From: Methylobacterium persicinum
GTDB taxonomy: Bacteria; Pseudomonadota; Alphaproteobacteria; Rhizobiales; Beijerinckiaceae
Direction: 5' to 3'
Assembly (NCBI RefSeq): GCF_022179525.1
Contig: NZ_BPQX01000033.1
Location: forward strand, 124,001-188,000
Length of the DNA stretch: 64,000 bases
A program made the translations under genes and the position numbers. The notes under the pieces were generated by a model that had not been told where the DNA came from, did no database searches, and saw only the letters and a program-made list of their open reading frames with translations. Shown piece after piece: positions 19,974-29,464 of the stretch (position 1 is the stretch's first letter; every line of letters starts with the position of its first letter).

Positions 19974-21395
19974 ATGGCCGATTATTACCCGCTTCTGGCT
20001 AGGGCCCTCGACGCACTGCCTGACCGGTCGCCAGGATTGAGGCGAGCGGTCTACGACCGGGCGCGCAACGCCCTGATCAGCCAGCTTCGCTCCCTGGAGC
20101 CGCCCCTCTCCGAGGCCGACATCGATCTGGAGCGTCGGGCTCTCGACGCTGCCATCGAACGTCTGGAAGTCGAGCACGGGAAGATCCCCGCCCCGGCCAA
20201 CGACGCGGCGGGGCAGAAGGCCGCCGATCCTGCGCCCGTGGCCGCCCTTCCGCCGGAAGCGCCGACGGACCATCCTGAGGCGCAGGCCACGACCGCCGGT
20301 CCGGCGCCCGCGCCGGAGGCCGAGCGCGCTTTGCCGCCCGCGCCGTCGCCGCGTTTCGTCGTGACGCCGGAGCCGGCCGAGGACAAACCCCGCGAGGCGG
20401 CCATCGCGATCGCGCCCCGCCGGCCGCCGAATGGAGCGGATGCGGAAGTCGCCGTTGGACCACCGCCGTCGACCGAGCCACCTCTCTCGGCGCCGAAGGC
20501 CGATGAGACAGAGGCCGGATCCGATTCGGCGCAGGGACGTCAGCGCCCGCGGATCGAGGTGGTCGCCCCCCGAAGCGGACGCTCCCGTATCCTCAGGAAC
20601 CTCCTGATCGGCACCGTCCTGGTGGCGGTGATCGGTGCGATTGCGGTCGCCGCCTATTTCCTGCGGGACAAGCCGCAACTTGTGAACCACTCGACGCCGG
20701 AACTGTCGCAGCAGGCGGGCGACAATCCCGAGGCGAAATTCAACGACCGGGTCGGCGGTGATGTGGCTCAACTAGAACCGGCGAAACCCAAACAAGACGG
20801 CGCGGCGCCGCGAAGCGCGGAGCCGGCGGCGCCAACTCAGCCCGGCGTGGCTGTGGCGCAGCGGGCCTTCCTCATCGAAGAAGGCTCCGGCACCGACAAC
20901 GCACAGCCGACGACCAGCACCGGACGCGTGACGTGGCGACTCGATACGACCAATGGGGGCCAGGGTCAGCCGCTGCAGACGACGGCGACGGCAGTCATGT
21001 CTTACCCGGAAACCGGCCTGTCCCTGACGATGACGATCCAGAAGAACCTCGACACGACGCTTCCGGCCTCTCACACCGTCAGCCTGTCCTTCAGCCAGAA
21101 CGGCGCCGACGCCGCGTCGCGGGTGGTTCAGGATGTCGGTCTGCTGCAGGCCAAGGATGACGAGAACGGCCGGGGGTCGCCGGTTTCCGGCCTGCCGGTA
21201 AGGGTGCGGGACAACCTGTTCTTGATCGGCCTGTCATCGCTCCCCTCCGATGTGGAGCGCAACACGGACCTCCTTCTGAACAGAGCGTGGTTCGATCTCG
21301 CGATCCGCTATACATCGGGAAAGCGCGCCGTTCTCACCTTCGAGAAGGGCAGTTCCGGACAGCAGGTGCTGCAACAGGCCTTCGACGCCTGGTAA
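19974..21395 (+). CDS. conserved membrane-anchored protein, unknown function
   Basis: 473 residues from ATG 19974 with GGAG 4 bases upstream. Three parts are visible: an N-terminal helical domain (residues 1-65, ADYYPLLARALDALPDRSPGLRRAVYDR), a long Ala/Pro-rich linker (about 66-200), and one transmembrane helix (about 206-228, LLIGTVLVAVIGAIAVAAYFL) followed by a periplasmic C-terminal domain of about 230 residues rich in Thr/Gln strands. The N-terminal region is a block I associate with conserved Rhizobiales proteins sometimes mislabelled as kinases; no kinase motif is present. A bidirectional terminator separates it from rpoH. Confidence 0.75.
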   Translation: MADYYPLLARALDALPDRSPGLRRAVYDRARNALISQLRSLEPPLSEADIDLERRALDAAIERLEVEHGKIPAPANDAAGQKAADPAPVAALPPEAPTDHPEAQATTAGPAPAPEAERALPPAPSPRFVVTPEPAEDKPREAAIAIAPRRPPNGADAEVAVGPPPSTEPPLSAPKADETEAGSDSAQGRQRPRIEVVAPRSGRSRILRNLLIGTVLVAVIGAIAVAAYFLRDKPQLVNHSTPELSQQAGDNPEAKFNDRVGGDVAQLEPAKPKQDGAAPRSAEPAAPTQPGVAVAQRAFLIEEGSGTDNAQPTTSTGRVTWRLDTTNGGQGQPLQTTATAVMSYPETGLSLTMTIQKNLDTTLPASHTVSLSFSQNGADAASRVVQDVGLLQAKDDENGRGSPVSGLPVRVRDNLFLIGLSSLPSDVERNTDLLLNRAWFDLAIRYTSGKRAVLTFEKGSSGQQVLQQAFDAW

Positions 21396-21421
21396 TAAGA
21401 CCGGCTCACGAATGCGCATAC

Positions 21422-21452
21422 AAAAAGCCGGCGGGAGACCCGCCGGCTTTTT
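21422..21452. terminator. bidirectional Rho-independent terminator
   Basis: AAAAAGCCGGCGGG at 21422-21435, a 3-base loop AGA, then CCCGCCGGCTTTTT at 21439-21452. The perfect 9-bp GC stem flanked by A5 and T5 works on both strands, ending the membrane-protein gene on plus and rpoH on minus. Confidence 0.93.
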
Positions 21453-21470
21453 GTTTCTTGAGGGACGCGA

Positions 21471-22358
21471 TCACACGTGGGCGGCGCGCGGGGCTTCGCG
21501 GGTGGCCACGTTCCGCTTCACCGCCTCCTGCACCTTTTCGAAGGCACGCACTTCGATCTGCCGCACCCGTTCGCGGGAGACGCCGAATTCGCCCGAGAGG
21601 TCCTCAAGGGTGATGGGATCTTCGGCGAGGCGCCTGGCCTCGAAGATCCGCCGCTCACGCGGGTTGAGCACGCCCAGAGCGTCGCGCAGGGCGGAGAGGC
21701 GGTTCTGCCCTTCCTGCTCGCGCACGAGCACGGTCTCCTGGCTCGGCGAGTTGTCGACCAGCCAATCCTGCCACTCGCCCTCGCCCTCTTCGCGCAAGGG
21801 CGCGTTGAGGGAGGTATCGCCGGACAGGCGACGGTTCATGTCGACCACGTCCTGCTCGGGCACGCCGAGGCGGGTCGCGATCTGCGCCACCTGATCAGGG
21901 CGGAGATCGCCCTCCTCCAGGGCCGAGATCTTGCCCTTGGCCTTCCGCAGGTTGAAGAATAGCTTCTTCTGATTGGCCGTGGTCCCCATCTTCACGAGGG
22001 ACCATGAGCGCAGGATGTATTCCTGAATCGCGGCCTTGATCCACCACATGGCGTAGGTGGCCAGCCGGAAGCCCTTGTCCGGATCGAACCGCTTGACGGC
22101 CTGCATCAGGCCAACGTTTCCTTCGGACACCACCTCCGCGATGGGCAAGCCGTAGCCACGGTAGCCCATGGCGATCTTTGCCACGAGGCGCAGATGCGAG
22201 GTCACGAGGCGGTGGGCGGCCTCGCGGTCACCGGCATCCCGCCAAGCCTTGGCTAGGGTGAATTCCTCGGCAGGTTCCAGCATCGGGAACTTGCGGATCT
22301 CGTCAAGGTAGCGCGAAAGGCCACCTTCGTTGGCGAGCACGGGCAGCGTACCGGCCAT
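21471..22358 (-). CDS. rpoH: heat-shock sigma factor RpoH (sigma-32)
   Basis: 295 residues. Regions 2 to 4 are all present: VVSEGNVGLMQAVKRFDPDKGFRLATYAMWWIKAAIQEYI (region 2), the RpoH box QKKLFFNLR (Q130-R138) that identifies the heat-shock sigma group, and the C-terminal LEDLSGEFGVSRERVRQIEVRAFEK helix-turn-helix for the -35 element. ATG at 22358 is supported by AGGAG 7 bases upstream; the frame is open to 22442 but that would hide the ribosome site. Alphaproteobacteria often have several rpoH genes; this may be one of a set. Confidence 0.95.
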   Translation of the reverse strand: MAGTLPVLANEGGLSRYLDEIRKFPMLEPAEEFTLAKAWRDAGDREAAHRLVTSHLRLVAKIAMGYRGYGLPIAEVVSEGNVGLMQAVKRFDPDKGFRLATYAMWWIKAAIQEYILRSWSLVKMGTTANQKKLFFNLRKAKGKISALEEGDLRPDQVAQIATRLGVPEQDVVDMNRRLSGDTSLNAPLREEGEGEWQDWLVDNSPSQETVLVREQEGQNRLSALRDALGVLNPRERRIFEARRLAEDPITLEDLSGEFGVSRERVRQIEVRAFEKVQEAVKRNVATREAPRAAHV

Positions 22359-22580
22359 GGCATTCTCCTCAAACAGGTCCCCTCGTGGGCGGACACGGTC
22401 GACACCGGGGCCGCTCTTGAGCCAACCCCTGCGGGCACCCATCTAGATGGAGTCACCCGCTCGATGCGGCCGCGTCGTGGCACGCTCACGTCACCATCAA
22501 CGCACAACCGCATCGAACGGTCGAACGATGACACGAAGTGCCGCGGCCTGTCGTGTCCTTTCGCACGCGGCTAATCAAAA

Positions 22581-23558
22581 TTATGTAACGAGGGCAACCT
22601 TTAACGCTGAAAGGTCCGGAGGTAGCGGGCTCTCGAACCGCAGGGTTTCCCCGGTGCGCGGATGCGCAAAACCCAGAAGTTCAGCGTGGAGGGCCTGGCG
22701 CCCGAGGGCCGAGAGGGCCGCCTTCCCCTGTTGCGAAAGTCTCGCCACCTTCGTCTTGAAGGCGGACCCATAGACGGCATCGCCAAGGAGCGGATGCCCC
22801 AGATGGGCGAGGTGAACGCGGATCTGATGGGTGCGTCCGGTCTCCAGCCGGCAGCGGACCAAGCTGGCCTCACCGTATCGTTCCAACACTGCGTAGTGGG
22901 TAATCGCATCGCGCCCGACCTCTTCGGATACCACGGCGATCTTCTCGCGATTATGCCGCGACCGGGCGAGGCTTGCCCGGATCGTGCCGGCGGCCGGGTA
23001 AGGTTCGCCCCAGGCGAAGGCGAGATAGGCGCGTTCGAGGGGGCCCGTGCGGCCGTGGTCGGCGAACTGAGCCGCGAGGCCGTGATGCGCACGGTCGTTC
23101 TTCGCCACGACGATCAGGCCGCTGGTGTCCTTGTCGAGTCGGTGGACGATGCCGGGGCGGCGCACGCCGCCGACGCCGGACAGGCTGGCACCGCAATGGG
23201 CGATGAGGGCATTGACGAGGGTGCCGCCGGCATGGCCTGGGGCCGGATGGACCACCAGCCCCGCCGGCTTGTCGACGACGACGAGGTCGTCATCCTCGTA
23301 AGCGATGGAGAGGGCGACATCCTCCGCAGCCGGTACGGGATCCGACGGGGGCGGCAGGTCGAGGGCAAGGCGGGCACCGGCCGGGACCTTGCCGGATGGA
23401 TCTCGGACGACGCTCCCGTTTCTACTGACATGGCCCTCCCGGACCAGATCCTGCAGCCGGGCGCGCGACAGCTCCGGGAAGAGGCCGACGAGGGCACGAT
23501 CCAGGCGCTGACCGCCCTCCTCCACCACTCCGACGAGATCCTGACCGCGCTCTTCCAC
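22581..23558 (-). CDS. rluD: 23S rRNA pseudouridine synthase RluD-like (RluA family)
   Basis: 325 residues with an N-terminal S4 RNA-binding domain (QRLDRALVGLFPELSRARLQDLVREGHV) and a pseudouridine synthase domain whose catalytic aspartate is D142 in HRLDKDTSG. RluD modifies helix 69 of 23S rRNA and is important for ribosome assembly. The CRLETGRTHQIRVHLAHLGHPLLGD segment is diagnostic for the family. The start is a GTG at 23558. The gene is divergent from tRNA-Glu and upstream of rpoH on the same strand with a 222-bp gap that should contain the rpoH promoter. Confidence 0.9.
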   Translation of the reverse strand: MEERGQDLVGVVEEGGQRLDRALVGLFPELSRARLQDLVREGHVSRNGSVVRDPSGKVPAGARLALDLPPPSDPVPAAEDVALSIAYEDDDLVVVDKPAGLVVHPAPGHAGGTLVNALIAHCGASLSGVGGVRRPGIVHRLDKDTSGLIVVAKNDRAHHGLAAQFADHGRTGPLERAYLAFAWGEPYPAAGTIRASLARSRHNREKIAVVSEEVGRDAITHYAVLERYGEASLVRCRLETGRTHQIRVHLAHLGHPLLGDAVYGSAFKTKVARLSQQGKAALSALGRQALHAELLGFAHPRTGETLRFESPLPPDLSALKVALVT

Positions 23559-23646
23559 CCGCCCTCACCCATCCGTTGCATTATCTGCGACGAGGCACTT
23601 GCTCCCCCGCTCCGGCGTCGCTATAGCAACGCGGCGCCGCCGGAAA

Positions 23647-23722
23647 GCTCCCATCGTCTAGCGGTCTAGGACGTCGCCCTCTCACGGCGAAAACAGGGGT
23701 TCGATTCCCCTTGGGAGCGCCA
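23647..23722 (+). tRNA. tRNA-Glu (anticodon CTC)
   Basis: The acceptor stem GCTCCCA at 23647-23653 pairs with TGGGAGC at 23712-23718, followed by discriminator G and an encoded CCA at 23720-23722. The anticodon loop CTCTCAC gives anticodon CTC. The T arm is AGGGGTTCGATTCCCCT. A decayed serine recombinase lies 180 bp downstream. Confidence 0.95.
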
Positions 23723-23901
23723 CTTCGGTACAGAACTGCGAACACTTGGCGCAGCTGTCGAACTCACTTCGGCCACGGCAGCCTCCGAGTTTACCTTCCC
23801 AACGATGATCCTGACGACGTTGGCTCCAATCGATCATCGACTGAAGCCACGCCTTGCGGAACGGGATTTCTCCCGTCGCATCATTTCTCCGAACCGTTCG
23901 A

Positions 23902-24768
23902 TCATCTCGGGGGTGATTTCCGTCGGCGAGCGCTCCGCAACAGCTTCCGGTCGAGGGCGGCCTTGGCTCGGTCCCACTCCAGTTTCAGAGCCGCGACCCA
24001 TCCTTTCAGAATATCGTCGAGGTCAGTCACTCGCTCCTCGACCATCCAGTACAGGCGCTTCAGTTTGTCTTCTCGCACTTCGATTTCACGGCGCAGTGCC
24101 GCGACCCGACTATCGACCTCCATCGCCTTCTCTGCCAGTTGAGACCACAGTGAGGCGAGGGTCGCCCGCAGCCTGTCAGGTTGCAGAAGCTCCGCCGCGG
24201 GTCGGTCGGTGACCAATAAGTCGAGGGTGTCCATTCGGATCGTACGATCGGAGCACCCGGTTTTACCTTGCTGGCCATACGTTGAGCAGCTGTAATAGCG
24301 GTAGACCTTGCCGGACTTCGACGGGCAGGTGCGCAACGTGATGGGGCCGTTGCACGTCGTGCAGGCCGTTAAACCGGTGAGCAGGATCGGGCCATTCACG
24401 ACCCGAGCCGGCGTGGAGCGCGGATTGTGCGCCTTTTACGCGGTTTGCACTGCCTCGAACTCGGACAAGGCAATGGTCGCCGGCACGGTGATCGGGATTT
24501 GCTCCGACTTCGGCGTCTCGGCCAGCGTTCGCGAGCAGCGCCGGATTTTGTCATCGTAGTATTGGCTGCCGGGCTCGCCCCTAACGACAGCGTAGACTGT
24601 ATCGAGCACCCACGTCGGGCCGCTGCCAGCCGGCACGTCCAGTTCCAGGACCGGGGCCGTCGTGCTGATCGCGACTGATGCTCGGACGAACCGCGGCATG
24701 GATCGCAAAGCAGCCTGACGGATAGATATCCGGCACCCTGTCTTTGAAGGCGATGTTGCTGTGCTCAC
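23902..24768 (-). pseudogene. serine recombinase remnant, C-terminal part with in-frame stop
   Basis: On the minus strand, VPATIALSEFEAVQTA (ending at 24439) is followed by TAA and then, in the same frame, KAHNPRSTPARVVNGPILLTGL. This is continuous with the recombinase-domain end and zinc beta-ribbon of large serine recombinases (CTTCNGPITLRT, YYSCSTYGQQGKTGC), then a coiled coil of about 100 residues. The N-terminal catalytic resolvase domain with its serine is missing. The piece upstream of 24640 is less certain. It lies next to tRNA-Glu, a common integration target, and suggests an old, eroded mobile element. Confidence 0.75.
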
Positions 24769-25228
24769 ATGCTGGGCCAGGCCCGTGTAACGTTGCTCCG
24801 CCTGCCGTTACTGCGTCGGAGTGAGTTGCAAGGAGCGCGCGATATATATCAGCGCCGCCTCAAGCGGATCAGTCTCTATCGCTTGGTCAAGCGAAACCCA
24901 CGCATTTATCTTGGCACCACGCACTTTGGGCTTGTTACAATGAAATGGAGACATGCAGGAACTGATTCAAGACAGTCAAGGCATTCGCTAGCCTAGGGCA
25001 TTTCTGTTTGGGCGGGCGCGGCTAGGTCGGGTTCACACTCTGAAATCGAACGCAAGTATCGTCCGCTTCTGGTCAAGCAGCCGATGTCGGCTCCTGGCTG
25101 AAAGCTGCCGGTGCGTTTTTGGCACGGAGCGCCGGAAAAGCGGACGGCCTGCTCCCGAACCAAGCCGATCGCTTGCAGCCGCGTCGCGAAATCCTGAAAG
25201 CGGACCCGTGTTGCACGAAGCGTTGTCC
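24769..25228. other. non-coding or decayed stretch beside the recombinase remnant
   Basis: About 460 bp without a recognisable gene on either strand. Its composition is less GC-rich than its surroundings, and short frames show no family resemblance. It is probably residue of the same eroded element. Confidence 0.5.
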
Positions 25229-26701
25229 TTAGCCGGCATCTTCCGAAATCGCTCTCAACTCACGTACCGCGCTTTGGATCTGAGCTTCGGTCAGCGACGA
25301 GTAGCCGAACACGAGCATGTCGTCCCGCGCTTCGGGGTCAAAGTGATAGGCGGCCCCGCTGGACAGGGCATAGACGCCGATGCCTCGCTCGCGTGCCTCG
25401 ATCTGGATCTTCCTGGCCGGCGGGAAGCCCTCCGGCAGACGCCAGACCAGATGCAGGCCGCTCTCCGAGCCCAGGATGACGGGATCGTCGAAGGTTTCCC
25501 GAAGTGACCGGACAAGGCAATCGCGCCGCGACTTGTAGATCTGCCTCAACCGGCGCAGGTGGCGGTCGAAATGTCCCTCATCGATGAAGGCGGCCAGGGC
25601 GGCCTGCTCAAGCCATGCCTGGCCGTTGCTCATCCGGGCCTTCAGCATCCGCGCCTCGTCCCAGAACATGCGCGGGACCGTGGCGTAGCCGATGCGCAGG
25701 CCCGCCCCCACCGACTTGGAGAAGGTGCCGACGTAGAAGACGCGCCGTCCGCCATCGAGGCCGGCTAGGGCGGTCAGCGGCGGGCCGTCGTAGCGGAAGT
25801 CGCTGTCGTAGTCGTCCTCGACGATGAAGCTGTTGGTTTCCTCGGCCCAGCGCAGGAGTTCCAGACGCTGGGTCAGCGGCATGATCGCGCCGGTCGGGAA
25901 CTGGTGCGAGGGGGTGACGTACAGCAGGCTGCCCCGGTCCGTGGGCAGCAGGTCCGTGCGCAGGCCGTCGCCGTCGACAGGAACCGGGTGGACGGTCATC
26001 CCGGCACTCCTGAAGATCAGGGAGGCCCCGAGGTAGCAGGGGTTCTCGATGCAGAGCTGCCGGGTGTGGGATCTCAGCAGGTTGAACACGAGGTTGAGGG
26101 CGTCCTGTCCGCCCGTCGTGACGACGACCTGATCCTCGCTCACCGCGACGGCGCGGGCACGCCTCAGATGCGTGCTGACGGCCGCACGGAGGTCCGGGAG
26201 GCCGGCCGGGTCGCAATAGTCGGTCAGGAAGGCGGTCTCCTGCGACAGGAGCCGGTTCACGATCCGCCGCCAGATCCGCAGGGGGAACCCGGCCGGGTCT
26301 GAGCGCCCGACCCAGAAATCGCGTTCCGGTCTGTCGCCGCCACCGCCCGGCGAGCCGGCGAAGCAGAGCAACGGCTCGCCGACCGCGTCCGGGACCGGTC
26401 CATTGGTCAGGGGTTGGCCGCCCCGTTGGATCAGCACGAGGCTGTCCGGCGGGATGGACTCCACGAAAAGGCCGGCCGTGCCGCGCGCCTTGACATAGCC
26501 CTCGGCCGCGAGCCGCTCGTAGGCGGTGATCACAGTGTTGCGAGAGATCCCCAGGCGCTCGGCCAGAAGGCGGCTCGGCGGCAGCGCCATGCCGGCCTTG
26601 AGCTTTCCCTCCAGGATGATCTCCCGGACTTGGTCGAACACTTGGACCTGCAGCGGCTTGGCGGAGGTCGCGTCCAGCGTCAGCGTCAGTTCCACCGGCA
26701 T
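25229..26701 (-). CDS. MocR-family transcriptional regulator (GntR HTH fused to aminotransferase fold)
   Basis: 490 residues. An N-terminal GntR winged helix (PLQVQVFDQVREIILEGKLKAGMALPPSRLLAERLGISRNTVITAYERL, residues 15-65) is joined to a fold-type I aminotransferase domain. The PLP lysine lies in FYVGTFSKSVGAGLRIGY, near residue 320, and VEDDYDSDFRYD is the cofactor aspartate loop. MocR proteins such as PdxR, GabR and TauR sense PLP-linked ligands. It is divergent from the molybdopterin oxidoreductase gene at 26931, the likely target; ligand unknown. Confidence 0.9.
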   Translation of the reverse strand: MPVELTLTLDATSAKPLQVQVFDQVREIILEGKLKAGMALPPSRLLAERLGISRNTVITAYERLAAEGYVKARGTAGLFVESIPPDSLVLIQRGGQPLTNGPVPDAVGEPLLCFAGSPGGGGDRPERDFWVGRSDPAGFPLRIWRRIVNRLLSQETAFLTDYCDPAGLPDLRAAVSTHLRRARAVAVSEDQVVVTTGGQDALNLVFNLLRSHTRQLCIENPCYLGASLIFRSAGMTVHPVPVDGDGLRTDLLPTDRGSLLYVTPSHQFPTGAIMPLTQRLELLRWAEETNSFIVEDDYDSDFRYDGPPLTALAGLDGGRRVFYVGTFSKSVGAGLRIGYATVPRMFWDEARMLKARMSNGQAWLEQAALAAFIDEGHFDRHLRRLRQIYKSRRDCLVRSLRETFDDPVILGSESGLHLVWRLPEGFPPARKIQIEARERGIGVYALSSGAAYHFDPEARDDMLVFGYSSLTEAQIQSAVRELRAISEDAG

Positions 26702-26789
26702 CCCATCATCGTCGGCGACCTATCGGCGACGTCCGCCCGGGGCCGGCGCCGGCGGGTCCGTGGACGCCTCGTCAGGCGCGACAAAACGG

Positions 26790-26808
26790 TTGGTACCATG
26801 GACCATGC
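26790..26808. promoter_or_regulatory. candidate MocR operator
   Basis: TTGGTACCATGGACCATGC contains two direct copies of GG(T)ACCAT in the 229-bp divergent region between the MocR gene and the oxidoreductase. MocR regulators usually bind direct repeats, but the match is short and untested. Confidence 0.3.
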
Positions 26809-26930
26809 CTCTTTTGGCCCTTTCGCCTGACCAAAATTTGGAATTGTTTGCGATTTAGTTCACCCTGGGATTGTATCGGGCTGGCTATCCGGAACGCCAA
26901 GAAGGCCGGCTGCCAGACCGCGGAGGAAAC

Positions 26931-29093
26931 ATGAACGAAATCGTCAAGCCGGACTCCCTGATCGTCGCAGAGGCCGAGAGCCTGACGGAGACCTTCTTCG
27001 GCGGCTGCCCGCACGATTGCCCCGACACCTGTTCGATGCTGTTCGACGTGAAGGACGGCCAGCTCCAGGGCGTGCGCGGCAACCCGGATCATCCGATGAC
27101 CCGCGGTGGCCTCTGCGTGAAGCTGAAGGATTACGAGAAGCGCCACTACCACCCCGACCGGCTGCTCTACCCGATGAAGCGGGTCGGCCCGAAGGGCTCG
27201 AAGCAGTTCGAACGGATCACCTGGGAGGAGGCGCTCGACACTATCGTCACCCGGTGGAAGGCGATCATCGACCAGCACGGACCGCAGGCCATCGCGCCCT
27301 ACAGCTACCTCGGCAACCAGGGTCTCGTGCACGGGCTGAACGGCGGCGACGCCTTCTTCAACCGCATGGGCGCCACTGTTACCGAGCGGACCTTCTGTGG
27401 CGAGGGCTCTTGCACGGCGTGGCTGCTGACCGTCGGCCCGACCGCCGGCCTAGACCCGGACAGCTACATCCACTCCAAGTACATCGTGATCTGGGCCTGC
27501 AACTCAGTCAGCACGAACCTGCACCACTGGGCCATCGTGAAGGACGCCCAGAAGAAGGGCGCCAAGGTCGTGGTGATCGACGCCTACGCCTCCCGCACCG
27601 CCAAAGCGGCCGACTGGCATATCGCGCCGAAGCCCGGCACGGACGGGGCGCTCGCCATGGCGCTCATCAACTCGATCATCGCGCAGGGCCTCGTCGACCG
27701 GGACTACGTCGACAACTATACGGTCGGCTTCGAGGAGCTGAAGGAGCGCGCGGCCGACCGTACGCCCGAATGGGCCGCCGAGATCACCGGCGTTTCCGCC
27801 GACGACATCCGCAAGCTCGCCCGGGAGATGGCGACCGAGCAGCCGGTGGGCATCCGCATGGGCGTGGCGCTGGAGCGGCACTACGGCGGCGGACAGACCA
27901 TCCGGGCCGTGACCTGCATCCCGGCGCTGACTGGCGCATGGCGCCACGTCGGCGGCGGCGTCACGCAGTTCGGCGTCTGGGAGCACCCGTACAAGTTCGA
28001 TGTGATGTGCCGGCCCGACCTGATCCCGGAGGGCACCCGCGTCGTCTCGAACCTGCAGATCGGCCGGGCGCTCACCGGCGAGATGCAACTCGACCCGCCG
28101 ATCCTGTCGATGATGTGCTGGAACTCGAACCCCGTGACGCAGGCACCCGAGACCGACAAGATCGTCCAGGGCCTGATGCGCGAGGACCTGTTCATGGTCT
28201 CGGCCGAGCACTTCATCTCGGACACGGCCTCCTACGCCGACATCCTGCTTCCGGCGACGATGGGCGCCGAGATGGAGGACATGATCCTCTCCTGGGGCCA
28301 CCTCTACCTCACCTACAACACCAAGTGCGCCGAGGCCCCCGGCGAGGCCATTCCGAACAACGAGATCTTCCGGCGGCTCGCCGCACGGCTCGGCTTCGAG
28401 GAAGAGAACTTCAAGTGGACCGACAACGAGTGTCTGGAACACTACATCGACTGGAATGCCCCGGCCTGTGAGGGGATCGACCTCGCCTACATGCGCGAGC
28501 ACGGCTTCGCCCGCCTGAAGGTCGGCACGCCGGACGACCGGGCCCCGCACCGGGAGGGCAACTTCCCGACGCCGACCGGCAAGTGCATGCTGAAGGTCGA
28601 GGGGGCCACGAACTTCGTCGCCCCGCCGTTCCGCCAGATGTACGAGGGTTTCCAGCCCGGCGAGGCCCTCGACCCGCTGCCGGACTACCTCGGCCCGCGC
28701 GAGTCCCACACGAACGACCCGGAACTGGCCAAGCGGTATCCGCTCAACATCGTCTCGCCCAAGAGCCACTACTTCCTGAACTCCTGCTACGCGAACATGG
28801 AGGACAAGCAGAAGGGCCAGGGCGAACAGTTCGTGATGATCAGCCAGCACGATGCCGACGCCCGGGGCATCCGAGACGGCGACAGGGTGAAGGTCGGCAA
28901 CGACCGCGGGGCCTTCAAGGGCGTGGCGCGGATCACCGACGACGTGAAGGCTGGCATCGTCGTGGCGACGCTGGGCTACTGGCGCCAGCTCAACGAGGGC
29001 ACGGTGAACAGCATCTCGTCGGGTGCTTTCACCGACATGGGCCACGCGCCGTCCTTCTCGGATAACCTCGTCGAGGTCGCCCGGGCGAACTGA
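26931..29093 (+). CDS. molybdopterin-dependent oxidoreductase (formate dehydrogenase-like alpha subunit)
   Basis: 720 residues from ATG 26931 (GGAGG 6 bases upstream). An N-terminal [4Fe-4S] site is formed by Cys26, Cys30, Cys34 and Cys62 (GCPHDCPDTCSM ... GGLCVK), followed by the molybdopterin domains (ITWEEALDTIV, CWNSNPVTQAPETDKIV, FISDTASYADILLPATMGAEMED) and a C-terminal dinucleotide-binding domain (LNIVSPKSHYFLNS ... GDRVKVGNDRG). No beta or gamma subunit and no signal peptide are nearby, so it is cytoplasmic. Methylobacterium has several formate dehydrogenases including an atypical FDH4; this protein could be of that type, but substrate is not shown by sequence. Confidence 0.85.
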   Translation: MNEIVKPDSLIVAEAESLTETFFGGCPHDCPDTCSMLFDVKDGQLQGVRGNPDHPMTRGGLCVKLKDYEKRHYHPDRLLYPMKRVGPKGSKQFERITWEEALDTIVTRWKAIIDQHGPQAIAPYSYLGNQGLVHGLNGGDAFFNRMGATVTERTFCGEGSCTAWLLTVGPTAGLDPDSYIHSKYIVIWACNSVSTNLHHWAIVKDAQKKGAKVVVIDAYASRTAKAADWHIAPKPGTDGALAMALINSIIAQGLVDRDYVDNYTVGFEELKERAADRTPEWAAEITGVSADDIRKLAREMATEQPVGIRMGVALERHYGGGQTIRAVTCIPALTGAWRHVGGGVTQFGVWEHPYKFDVMCRPDLIPEGTRVVSNLQIGRALTGEMQLDPPILSMMCWNSNPVTQAPETDKIVQGLMREDLFMVSAEHFISDTASYADILLPATMGAEMEDMILSWGHLYLTYNTKCAEAPGEAIPNNEIFRRLAARLGFEEENFKWTDNECLEHYIDWNAPACEGIDLAYMREHGFARLKVGTPDDRAPHREGNFPTPTGKCMLKVEGATNFVAPPFRQMYEGFQPGEALDPLPDYLGPRESHTNDPELAKRYPLNIVSPKSHYFLNSCYANMEDKQKGQGEQFVMISQHDADARGIRDGDRVKVGNDRGAFKGVARITDDVKAGIVVATLGYWRQLNEGTVNSISSGAFTDMGHAPSFSDNLVEVARAN

Positions 29094-29120
29094 GGGCGTC
29101 GCTAATCGACGGTGAGACAA

Positions 29121-29150
29121 GCAAGCGCCCTCCGGGGCGCTTGCTTTATT
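29121..29150 (+). terminator. Rho-independent terminator after the oxidoreductase
   Basis: GCAAGCGCCC at 29121-29130, loop TCCG, then GGGCGCTTGC at 29135-29144 followed by TTTATT. A perfect 10-bp stem, 27 bp after the stop codon. Confidence 0.93.
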
Positions 29151-29464
29151 GCGTCGATCAGCTCGCGCTTGAAGCGAGAGGCCGGAGCGCTTTGTGTGTG
29201 GGAGCGAGAACACTCCGGCTGCCTGCTTTGCAGGTGTTAACGCCAATAAGCGGATCGTCTGCAGACTACCCCGAGCCGCCATCCTGCACCCGACCCGATG
29301 CAGCCGGCGGAGCGCAGTTTGATTCCCGCCTCAAGCGGACGTCCTCGGTCTCGGTCTGCCTAGTGCATCGATCCAGACGAAGGCTTCAGCCATGTCTGGA
29401 AAAATTGATGCAAAAACAGGAATCTAGGGTAGGGGCGCATGAACGGAGTGAGTGCGTCACGGCA
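29145..29464. other. intergenic region with a short dispersed repeat
   Basis: About 320 bp with no supported gene. Bases 29274-29297 match 35832-35855 at 23 of 24 positions (GAGCCGCCATCCTGCA then C or T and CCGACCC), and both are preceded by AAGCGGA some 20 bases upstream. Confidence 0.5.

Noticed and set aside
21412-21894. Plus-strand frames opposite rpoH
   Set aside because: They are shadows of rpoH and the terminator and have no coding character.
23647-25228. A complete genomic island with a duplicated tRNA-Glu end
   Set aside because: I looked for a second copy of the tRNA 3' end downstream and saw none; only a recombinase remnant remains.
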